Source of the DNA: UBA6055 sp965203755
GTDB taxonomy: Bacteria > Chloroflexota > Anaerolineae > Aggregatilineales > Phototrophicaceae
DNA length: 64,000 nucleotides
Assembly (NCBI GenBank): GCA_965203755.1
Contig: OZ241910.1
Location: 1,364,001 to 1,428,000 of the forward strand
Direction of reading: 5' to 3'
The number at the start of each line of letters is the position of its first letter. The stretch's first letter is position 1. Both the position numbers and the translations under genes were made by a program. This document shows, piece by piece, positions 57,690 to 64,000 of the stretch. The notes below the pieces were generated by a model. The model was not told the origin of the DNA and made no database searches. It worked only from the letters and a program-made list of their open reading frames with translations.

Positions 57690-58090
57690 TTCAATCAGCT
57701 GCGGTCGGCGCCGATTTTATCTGGCGCAAAGATGGCATTTTATTGTCCGCGCCTGCCCTTTGCAATGCCCGTTATACCATGTATAATATCTGTAAAGGAC
57801 GGCTTTCAGATAATTGGCGCCGCCGATGCGGTTTATCCAGTCATAAAGGGTTTTTATGGGTCAAAGCGATACATTCAGGGCATTCGGCTTCATCTTGAAT
57901 TGTCGTCATTGCGCGGTATCCAGCGCTTTTCGCGCCTTGGACCGCCACGTGCTGCCATCTATTGCCAAAAACGGCAGGTCTATTGCCACCGATTTGGCGC
58001 GGTCGCCTTGGAAATTCAAAAAATCCTTGACAAAATCGGATTTCAGAGCATATACTTGGGAAGTTTTAGACAAAATAGGAGTGTGCTGAA
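57690..58090 (+). promoter_or_regulatory. Promoter and long leader of the beta-helix protein gene
   Basis: TTGCAA at 57760-57765 and TATAAT at 57782-57787 with a 16-base spacer form a good promoter about 300 bases ahead of the next gene. The leader contains a frame of 77 codons (57856-58089) ending two bases before the gene start; its composition (RALDRHVLPSIAKNGRSIA) is not clearly protein-like and no ribosome-binding site precedes it. I regard the coding potential as open. CGGCTTTCAGATAA occurs here and again near 57240. Confidence 0.4.
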
Positions 58091-59389
58091 ATGAATACCC
58101 TGAATAATAAGGCAGCGAATTTTCTTGAGGCTCGCCGCGCGGTGAAGAAAACTTGGCTTCTTTGCCTGCTGTTCCTGCTCGGCATCATCGCCCTGCCGGT
58201 TCAAAGCCAAAGCGCAACCTCAACGCCAGTCGCGCCGACGCAGGTGGCCAATCCAACCATGCTGGCGGACTGCGGCCTGCCAGCGGCCTCATCCGAGTTC
58301 ACTTCGGCATCGTCCATCACCACCTTCAACATGACCGCCGACTGCACTTATAATGAATGGGCAGTCGCGCCTCCGAATGCCCTGATGGCTTTTACATCGG
58401 GAAGATTCACCATCAACGGCAACGGACACACCATCAGCGGACCGCCTAATGTCACTGTCTTCTATGTAACCGGCGCCAACACCGTCCTCAATCTGAACAA
58501 TATCGCCTTTAGCAACAGCGGAGTCAGGAACTTCGCAGCCATTAACTTAGCCGGTGGAGCGACCCTTAACGGCCAAAACCTCATCTTCAGAGAAAATCGA
58601 AACCCTTCGTCCAGAACGAAGCTATGGATTAACGGCGCCAACGCCAATCTTCGGAATGTGCAGATCCTGAACAACATCCAGACAAGCACCGGCACGAACG
58701 TCGGGAGCGCTATTACCGTCTTCGCCGGCGGCGTGGTGACCATCACCAACGGCATCTTCCGCGGCAACCAAAACAGCATCCACACTGGTACCGGCAACTC
58801 CCATACTGGCGTGATCACAATTTTAAGGACTGGAACCACGCTCACGCTCAATGGCTGCATGACCTTCGATAGCAATGTCCAGTCAGACGGCAGCACGGCG
58901 GCGCTCGACGTGGCGAACATTTCTGCCGATGGTTTCGGGACACTCAACGACCGCAGAAGCGGGCTTTGCCCGGCGGCAGGTTTCGTATTCCCGCAATACC
59001 CGAAAAAGAAGTCCAAGGAAACAGCGACGCCACGGCCATCAGCTACGGCGCGGCCGCTGGGCACGACCTGCATCGACTTGAACCAAGCCACCGGCATTGT
59101 CGTTCGCGCCACTTACGGGCTGGCGAGCGGCGTCCAATGTCAGCGGCTTGACGGCGGCGGCATCGGCGTGCAGGCGATTGTGGACGGCGGTTTCATTGAC
59201 GCCGTCGATATCTGGGGTTATGCCGAGCAGGGGGTCGAGGTTTGCTTCCCGCAGGCGGGCAATCTGCTGTTTTTGGATGCGCGCATGATGCCGCGCGCCG
59301 CCGCGCCCTTGGCGGCGACCGTCGTCAATGGCATGACCTGCGGCGCGATTGAGACGCCGGGATCGATTGTGCTGATGCCGCTGCCATAA
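58091..59389 (+). CDS. Exported parallel beta-helix-like protein
   Basis: A 432-residue protein with an N-terminal signal (WLLCLLFLLGIIALPVQSQ) after a longer basic start. Residues about 55-285 have the repetitive N/T/G-rich pattern of a right-handed beta helix (FTINGNGHTISGPPNVTVFY; VLNLNNIAFSNSGVRNFAAI; NLRNVQILNNIQTSTGT; VVTITNGIFRGNQNSIHTG). A Lys/Thr/Pro linker leads to a C-terminal beta domain with several cysteines (TTCIDLNQATGIVVRATYG; EQGVEVCFPQAGNLLFLDAR). AATAGGAGTGTGCTGAA supports the ATG. No catalytic site is evident; it may bind glycans or form part of the surface. Confidence 0.75.
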   Translation: MNTLNNKAANFLEARRAVKKTWLLCLLFLLGIIALPVQSQSATSTPVAPTQVANPTMLADCGLPAASSEFTSASSITTFNMTADCTYNEWAVAPPNALMAFTSGRFTINGNGHTISGPPNVTVFYVTGANTVLNLNNIAFSNSGVRNFAAINLAGGATLNGQNLIFRENRNPSSRTKLWINGANANLRNVQILNNIQTSTGTNVGSAITVFAGGVVTITNGIFRGNQNSIHTGTGNSHTGVITILRTGTTLTLNGCMTFDSNVQSDGSTAALDVANISADGFGTLNDRRSGLCPAAGFVFPQYPKKKSKETATPRPSATARPLGTTCIDLNQATGIVVRATYGLASGVQCQRLDGGGIGVQAIVDGGFIDAVDIWGYAEQGVEVCFPQAGNLLFLDARMMPRAAAPLAATVVNGMTCGAIETPGSIVLMPLP

Positions 59390-59415
59390 GACGCGGCGGC
59401 CGGTCAGTCGGTCAA

Positions 59416-60657
59416 ATGAGAATCGCTCTTTTGAGTGATCGGATTCCGCCAGAAGGCCGCGGCGGCGCCGAGGCTGTTGTCTGGCGTTTGGCGGCCGGCT
59501 TGCGGGCGAGCGGGCATGATGTGCATCTGATTGCGGCGACGCCGAAGGACGCCTTTGAAGAAGTCCGCGATGGCATCCCGACTCACCATATCCATGCCGG
59601 GTATCCAGAGCGGTTCCGCGCTTGGCTGTCCTTATGGAATCCGCAAACTGTCGGGGCTTTTCGGCGGTTGCTGCGGCGCTTGCGGCCTGATGTGGTCAAC
59701 GCTCATAATATCCATTTCTATCTGTCCTGGCACAGCCTGAAAGTCGCCCGCGCGGCTGGCATCGGCACGGTTTTCAGCGCCCATGACGTCATGCCCTTCG
59801 CCTATGGCAAGCTGCGGCATTTCGTTCGGTCTGACGGGCGCAGGATTCAGCTGCCGGCGGATTACCGTTTGCCGGCCGGATTCAATCGGCGGCAGAATCG
59901 GTTTCGCTACAACCCTTTTCGCAACCCGCTTATACGGCATTATCTGAACACCTGCGCCAGCATTCGGACGGCGCCGAGTCAGGCTTTGGCGGATGCTTTG
60001 GCCGCCAACCGACTGCCAGCCTTTGAGGTGGTGCATAATGGCATTGACGTTGAGGAATGGTCATCGGTGGACGCCGCGCGGGTCGATATGCTGCGCCGGC
60101 GGCTTGACCTAGCGGGAAAGCAGGTGATTTTGCTGGCGGGGCGCTTGAGTTCGCACAAAGGCGCGGCGCAGTTACTGGCGGCGATGGATCGGCTTGGCGA
60201 TGCCCTGCCGAAGATGCGCCTGCTGGCATTGACGGCCGGGGACATTGAGAAGCAGATTCCGGCCGGCTGTCGGCATTTGAAGCCGCTGATTCGCGGCGGC
60301 GGCTGGCTGGACGGCGATGAACTGCGGGCGGCCTATCATCTGGCGGATGTGGTGGCTGTGCCAACCATCGCTTTTGATACCTTTCCGACCGTGAATCTGG
60401 AGGCGATGGCGGCCGGCAAACCGGTCATCGCGAGCTGTTTTGGCGGTTCGCCGGAAGCCGTCGTCGATGGCGAGACCGGCTTTATTGTCAATCCTTTGGA
60501 TACCGAAGCCTTGGTCGATGCCTTGCGGCGTCTGCTTGACAATCCGGCTTTGCGGCGGGAAATGGGGCGCAAGGGGCAGGCGCGCGTTCGGCGGCGGTTT
60601 TCGCTGGCGCGGCAGCGGCGGCGGATGACGGCATTGTATGCGCGGGCGGTTGGCTGA
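59416..60657 (+). CDS. Glycosyltransferase of the GT-B fold (GT4 type)
   Basis: A 413-residue enzyme. The N-terminal domain opens with IPPEGRGGAEAVVWRLAAGL, the usual glycine-rich acceptor loop, and FSAHDVMPFAYGKLRHFVRS follows. The C-terminal domain has LLAGRLSSHKGAAQLLAAMD, VVAVPTIAFDTFPTVNLEAMAAGKPVIASCFGG and the closing LDNPALRREMGRKGQARVRR. The donor is a nucleotide sugar; the acceptor is unknown. A GNAT acetyltransferase gene follows after 20 bases in the same direction, so they may be an operon for modified surface glycans. Confidence 0.9.
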   Translation: MRIALLSDRIPPEGRGGAEAVVWRLAAGLRASGHDVHLIAATPKDAFEEVRDGIPTHHIHAGYPERFRAWLSLWNPQTVGAFRRLLRRLRPDVVNAHNIHFYLSWHSLKVARAAGIGTVFSAHDVMPFAYGKLRHFVRSDGRRIQLPADYRLPAGFNRRQNRFRYNPFRNPLIRHYLNTCASIRTAPSQALADALAANRLPAFEVVHNGIDVEEWSSVDAARVDMLRRRLDLAGKQVILLAGRLSSHKGAAQLLAAMDRLGDALPKMRLLALTAGDIEKQIPAGCRHLKPLIRGGGWLDGDELRAAYHLADVVAVPTIAFDTFPTVNLEAMAAGKPVIASCFGGSPEAVVDGETGFIVNPLDTEALVDALRRLLDNPALRREMGRKGQARVRRRFSLARQRRRMTALYARAVG

Positions 60658-60677
60658 TTTCGCGCCAGGGGGAGAGA

Positions 60678-61592
60678 ATGCAAGCGCAATCGTATCAGCA
60701 GGCGGAAGATTTACAGCGCGTGCAGGCGGCCTTGATGCACTGGGTGCGGCAGGCCGGGCATTGCAATTACCTGCACACGGGCGATATTGGCCATCGGCTG
60801 TTTAATGGCGGATACGGACAGCGGCCGCAGGACATGCTCCATTATTGGACGGATGCCGGCGGCGGCATTATCGCTTTCGCCAGCCTGTATCCGCAGTGGG
60901 AATCCTTTGATTTGCAGGTCGCGCCGGCTTTCCTGTTCACCGATCTGCATGATGCGCTGTTTGAATGGTGCGAGCAGGCGACGGTTGATTTTGCCGGGCG
61001 GATTGATAAAAAAATTGACGAACTGGTGATTGAAGCCTTTGACTGTGACCGGCGTTATATCGCCTTTATCGAAACCCGCGGCTACGTTCATAAGGCGCAT
61101 TCGCTCACGATGACCCGGCATGACTATGACCGGCTGCCGGCGGCGGGCTTGCCGGCCGGCTTTCGATTTCATGATGCCGGCGCCGCCGATGCCGCAAAGC
61201 TGGCTGATGTACACAATCACAGCTTTAGCAATAAGTGGACCGCCGAATCTTATGGCGAGGTTTTTCGGGCGCCGCACATGGAACGCGAGATCGTGGCGGC
61301 GGCGCCGGATCATCGCTTTGCCGCCTTTGTCAATGTCTGGGTGGACAAGCTCAATCAGTCAATGCTGTTTGAACCGGTGGGCACGCATGCCGATTTTCGG
61401 CGGCGCGGGATTGGCAAGGCGCTGATGGTGTATGCGCTCAAGCGGATGCAAGCCGAACATGATCTCAAGTATGCTTATGTCTGCCATCAGCCGCCGCCGA
61501 AAAATGCGGCCGCCGCCGCGCTGTATGCCGCGGTTGGCTTCAGGAAACTGCACGACATCCATGAGTATGCCAAGCCGATGCGGCCGGAGTGA
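60678..61592 (+). CDS. GNAT acetyltransferase with two tandem GNAT-like halves
   Basis: A 304-residue protein of twice the usual GNAT length. The first half (HWVRQAGHCNYLHTGDIGHR; GGGIIAFASLYPQWESFDLQ) resembles a degenerated GNAT domain without a clear acetyl-CoA loop. The second half is intact: ADVHNHSFSNKWTAESYGEV, FEPVGTHADFRRRGIGKALM (acetyl-CoA loop RRRGIGKAL) and AAAALYAAVGFRKLHDIHEY. Tandem GNAT proteins of the mycothiol-synthase-like type have this architecture. CAGGGGGAGAGA precedes the ATG. Substrate unknown. Confidence 0.85.
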   Translation: MQAQSYQQAEDLQRVQAALMHWVRQAGHCNYLHTGDIGHRLFNGGYGQRPQDMLHYWTDAGGGIIAFASLYPQWESFDLQVAPAFLFTDLHDALFEWCEQATVDFAGRIDKKIDELVIEAFDCDRRYIAFIETRGYVHKAHSLTMTRHDYDRLPAAGLPAGFRFHDAGAADAAKLADVHNHSFSNKWTAESYGEVFRAPHMEREIVAAAPDHRFAAFVNVWVDKLNQSMLFEPVGTHADFRRRGIGKALMVYALKRMQAEHDLKYAYVCHQPPPKNAAAAALYAAVGFRKLHDIHEYAKPMRPE

Positions 61593-61608
61593 GCCGGCCC
61601 TCATTTCA

Positions 61609-62184
61609 TCACCGCTGCCGCGCCAGATGCTTTTCAATGCTGTCAGCGACTTGCAGCCAATGGTCGGTGTCGAGCAAGGCGATCTCGGCATCGGTCCAAA
61701 AGGCATAGGCGATTTCCCGCGATTTGGGGTCGGCGGGATTTTCGCGCTGGAATATCCAGTCTTCAATACGCCGGCCATAATAATGCTCCACCAATTCTGC
61801 CATGATTGAATTGACCGCTGCGCTCACCAGGAAGCCGATGCGAGGCGGTCGGGGGCCTTTTTGCAGGGCATGCGCCAGATCCGCCAGCGCCTTCATGTAA
61901 TTGGCGGCGCCGGGACAATCAAAGCCGCGCTGCGCTTCGGGCGGCAGCCGCGCCGGCGCCGTGCCGGTATTGACCATCTGCATCAGGATTTGCCGGGCGA
62001 ATTGGGCCTGCGGGTAATAATGCTCAAAGGTCTCCAAAAAAGACTGCGCCCGTTCTATGACGACCGCCAAAGCCAGGAAAAACTCCATGTTCATCAACAG
62101 CGACTTCAATAGAAACTGGCATTGTTCGGGGTCGCGCGCTTCGGCTGCCCGCCGCAGCTGTTCAAGCCTCGCTTGAGTGGACAT
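61609..62184 (-). CDS. Hypothetical soluble helical protein
   Basis: A 191-residue protein, mostly helical, without signal or membrane span. From the ATG at 62184 (AAGGATGCGA upstream) it begins MSTQARLEQLRRAAEARDPE. Segments such as NMEFFLALAVVIERAQSFLE, TFEHYYPQAQFARQILMQMV and NYMKALADLAHALQKGP suggest a helical bundle. The C-terminal part (YAFWTDAEIALLDTDHWLQV) is rich in tryptophan and acids. I do not recognise the family. Convergent with the GNAT gene. Confidence 0.65.
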   Translation of the reverse strand: MSTQARLEQLRRAAEARDPEQCQFLLKSLLMNMEFFLALAVVIERAQSFLETFEHYYPQAQFARQILMQMVNTGTAPARLPPEAQRGFDCPGAANYMKALADLAHALQKGPRPPRIGFLVSAAVNSIMAELVEHYYGRRIEDWIFQRENPADPKSREIAYAFWTDAEIALLDTDHWLQVADSIEKHLARQR

Positions 62185-62304
62185 TCGCATCCTTGTTTTG
62201 ATGTATGGGAATCATCAATATCCGAATCATAGCATAAAGGGCGGGGAAGGACAGCTTTTACTGTTATAATCTATCGCGATGAAGTCGATGAAGCAAAGGA
62301 CAGC

Positions 62305-63399
62305 ATGATGTTGACAGCAAGCCCGGCCATGCAAGTCGATCAAATTGTCGAATATCTTGGCGCCGACGCCGATTATTTGCTGAATCACAATTCAGCCGCG
62401 ATACCGAAGGAAAATCTGGCGCTGCCTGGACCCGATTTTGCCGAGCGAATCTGGATGGATGCCGACCGCAGCCCGCAGGTGATGCGAAGTCTACAGCAAA
62501 TTTATGACCATGGCCGTCTGGCTGGCACCGGGTACGTGTCGATTTTGCCGGTTGACCAAGGGGTCGAGCATTCGGCCGGGGCTTCATTCGCGCCCAATCC
62601 CGCTTATTTTGACCCGGCCAAAATTATTGAACTGGCGCTGGAAGGCGGCTGCAATGCGGTGGCATCCACCTTTGGCGCGCTTGGCATGACCGCCCGCCGT
62701 TATGCCCATCGCATCCCTTATATCGTCAAGGTCAACCACAACGAACTGGTCACCTTCCCCAACGCGCATCAGCAGATTATGTTCGGCGTCATCAAGCAGG
62801 CTTGGGATATGGGGGCGGTGGCTGTCGGCGCGACGGTCTACTTCGGCTCGGCTGATTCCAATCGGCAGATGATTGAAGTCGCCCAAGCCTTTGCCCATGC
62901 CCATGAACTGGGTATGGCGACCATTCTCTGGTGCTATATGCGAAACGCGGCTTTCACAGTGGCGGGCATCAACCACGAAACCAGCGCCGACCTCACCGGG
63001 CAGGCGAACCACCTCGGCGCGACGCTGGGGGCCGACATCGTGAAGCAAAAGCTGCCGACCGGCAATGGCGGCTATAAAGCGCTGAACAGCGGCGATTCTT
63101 CTTATGGCAAGCTGGATGAACGGATTTACAGCCAGCTGACCAGCGACCATCCGATTGACCTGACCCGCTATCAAGTCGCCAACGGTTACATGGGCAAAGT
63201 CGGTCTGATTAGCTCTGGCGGCGCCAGCGGCGCCAATGATTTCGCCGATGCGGTCAAAACAGCCGTGATTAACAAACGCGCCGGCGGCATGGGTTTGATC
63301 AGCGGCCGCAAGGCATTCCAGCGCCCCATGCGCGCGGGTGTCCGGCTGCTGAACGCGATTCAGGATGTCTACCTGAACGGCGATATTACGATTGCCTAA
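62305..63399 (+). CDS. fbaB: Fructose-bisphosphate aldolase class I, archaeal/DhnA type
   Basis: A 364-residue protein of the DhnA-type class I aldolases, longer than archaeal enzymes (about 260-280) and of the bacterial FbaB size. ILPVDQGVEHSAGASFAPNP is a strong family marker; GALGMTARRYAHRIPYIVKV and ATVYFGSADSNRQMIEVAQA follow. The Schiff-base lysine is expected in ADIVKQKLPTG, and the phosphate site in LISSGGASGANDFADAVKTA. It splits fructose 1,6-bisphosphate into two triose phosphates in glycolysis and gluconeogenesis. AAAGGACAGC supports either of the two adjacent ATGs (62305 or 62308). Confidence 0.93.
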   Translation: MMLTASPAMQVDQIVEYLGADADYLLNHNSAAIPKENLALPGPDFAERIWMDADRSPQVMRSLQQIYDHGRLAGTGYVSILPVDQGVEHSAGASFAPNPAYFDPAKIIELALEGGCNAVASTFGALGMTARRYAHRIPYIVKVNHNELVTFPNAHQQIMFGVIKQAWDMGAVAVGATVYFGSADSNRQMIEVAQAFAHAHELGMATILWCYMRNAAFTVAGINHETSADLTGQANHLGATLGADIVKQKLPTGNGGYKALNSGDSSYGKLDERIYSQLTSDHPIDLTRYQVANGYMGKVGLISSGGASGANDFADAVKTAVINKRAGGMGLISGRKAFQRPMRAGVRLLNAIQDVYLNGDITIA

Positions 63400-63437
63400 A
63401 ACAAAATATCCGGCGAATCAGAGCAGGGCATCATCCT

Positions 63438-64000
63438 ATGCGCTATGCAGAGGTTGCGGTTCATGTTCCGGTCAGCAAGACCTTCACGTATCATATTCCG
63501 CCGGCGCTTGCGCCCAAGCTCGGACTGGGGTCGCTGGTGCGGGTGGAATTTGGCGTGGCGATGCAGCCGGGGGTGGTTGTCGCCGGGCATGATTCAACCG
63601 ATATCCCCGAAACAAAACCCATTCTTGGGCTGCTTGACCCCAAACCGGTTATGCCGGCGGAACACATTGACCTGGCGCGCTGGCTTAGCGAAACCTGCCT
63701 CGCGCCCATCGGCGTCTGTATTTGGCTGATGCTGCCGCCGGGCTTCACCGGCAAATCCGACCGCCGCTACCGCCTCGAAAATCAAGCCGCGCCATCGGAT
63801 GACAGCCTGCGCGGGCAGATCATCAAGCGTCTGCGCGACAAGGGGCCCCAAAGCTCACAGCAGCTTAAAGCGGCCTTCCCCAAACAGTCGGTCAAGCGCG
63901 AGCTGCCGCGAATGGAAGCGGATGGCTTGGTCGGATGGGAATCGGTCTTGTCGCCGCCGGCCGCCAGGCAAAAAACATCGGCGCGCGTTTATCCAAGGTT
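63438..64000 (+). CDS. priA: Primosomal protein N' (replication restart helicase PriA), N-terminal part
   Basis: The gene runs off the end of the window; 187 codons are present. The opening RYAEVAVHVPVSKTFTYHIP and GSLVRVEFGVAMQPGVVV is the PriA 3'-DNA-binding domain, with PILGLLDPKPVMPAEHIDLARWL the usual continuation. A winged-helix part follows (LRDKGPQSSQQLKAAFP; SVKRELPRMEADGLV). The helicase domain and the zinc-binding cysteines lie beyond the window, so integrity cannot be judged. PriA reloads the replisome at stalled forks. A gap of 38 bases separates it from fbaB; it may be cotranscribed with it. Confidence 0.9.
   Translation, partial: MRYAEVAVHVPVSKTFTYHIPPALAPKLGLGSLVRVEFGVAMQPGVVVAGHDSTDIPETKPILGLLDPKPVMPAEHIDLARWLSETCLAPIGVCIWLMLPPGFTGKSDRRYRLENQAAPSDDSLRGQIIKRLRDKGPQSSQQLKAAFPKQSVKRELPRMEADGLVGWESVLSPPAARQKTSARVYPR

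Noticed and set aside
57732..58094. Frames of 120 and 77 codons ahead of the beta-helix gene
   Set aside because: No ribosome-binding site, unusual composition and position inside a probable long leader; kept only as an open possibility.

Overview
The window reads as a chromosomal segment of a GC-rich bacterium of the phylum Chloroflexota, probably an Anaerolineae-like lineage. This is an inference from several things together: Thr/Pro/Asp-rich stalks in surface proteins, an archaeal-type class I fructose-bisphosphate aldolase, a LytR-CpsA-Psr protein, a ThrRS that starts directly at its editing domain, and no lipopolysaccharide genes in view. Most genes use good Shine-Dalgarno sites (GGAG/AGGAG) and sigma70-like promoters. 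There is no 16S rRNA gene, so the taxonomy stays provisional.

Layout. 0-2.3 kb: tail of 6-phosphogluconate dehydrogenase, a zinc alcohol dehydrogenase, then the remains of a sugar-catabolic operon in which each gene has lost its middle. 2.3-4.3 kb: four near-identical tandem genes for small membrane-anchored coiled-coil proteins. 4.3-10.8 kb: a membrane-anchored sulfite-oxidase-type molybdoprotein, cysS, an rRNA methyltransferase and an MFS pump. 11-16.5 kb: a sugar uptake and catabolism operon (aldolase/epimerase, binding protein, two permeases, FGGY kinase) behind a consensus promoter and a palindromic operator candidate. 17-23 kb: a multidomain glycosidase-like protein, a thioredoxin-NHL protein, an HtrA-like protease and a ferredoxin. 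23.3-26.8 kb: tRNA-Arg(CCT) followed by a two-gene restriction-modification system in which the nuclease and methylase are fused and the specificity subunit is separate. 26.8-31.6 kb: thrS, recF, a lipoprotein. 31.7-33.2 kb: a four-gene phage-like cluster with an SOS-box-like palindrome upstream. 33.6-44.1 kb: cell-surface genes (glycosyltransferases, a VWA protein with a long repeat stalk, cyclophilin) and a coiled-coil protein built from 11- and 7-residue modules. 44.1-46.6 kb: an AT-rich island with a DNA methyltransferase-HNH fusion behind a structured leader. 46.7-51.9 kb: sulfatase, FHA protein, an ABC-type ATPase overlapping a PIN nuclease, and an LCP protein. 52-57 kb: gatC, a subtilase, an M.EcoRI-family methylase, Fic, rimI. 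57-64 kb: secreted beta-helix protein, glycosyltransferase, acetyltransferase, FBP aldolase and the start of priA.

Two themes stand out. First, genetic-conflict genes are dispersed among housekeeping genes and are mostly lower in GC: the fused RM system, the methylase-HNH protein, the ATPase-PIN pair, the orphan methylase and a Fic protein. The ATPase-PIN pair, which resembles Septu with PIN in place of HNH, and the methylase-HNH gene with its two leader hairpins are the best candidates for an undescribed system. Second, coiled-coil membrane proteins recur at five places, and their length differences come in steps of 7 and 11 residues, which preserve coiled-coil phase. A third pattern is gene decay by internal deletion that leaves start signals and tails in place (1.5-2.3 kb and 57.0 kb).
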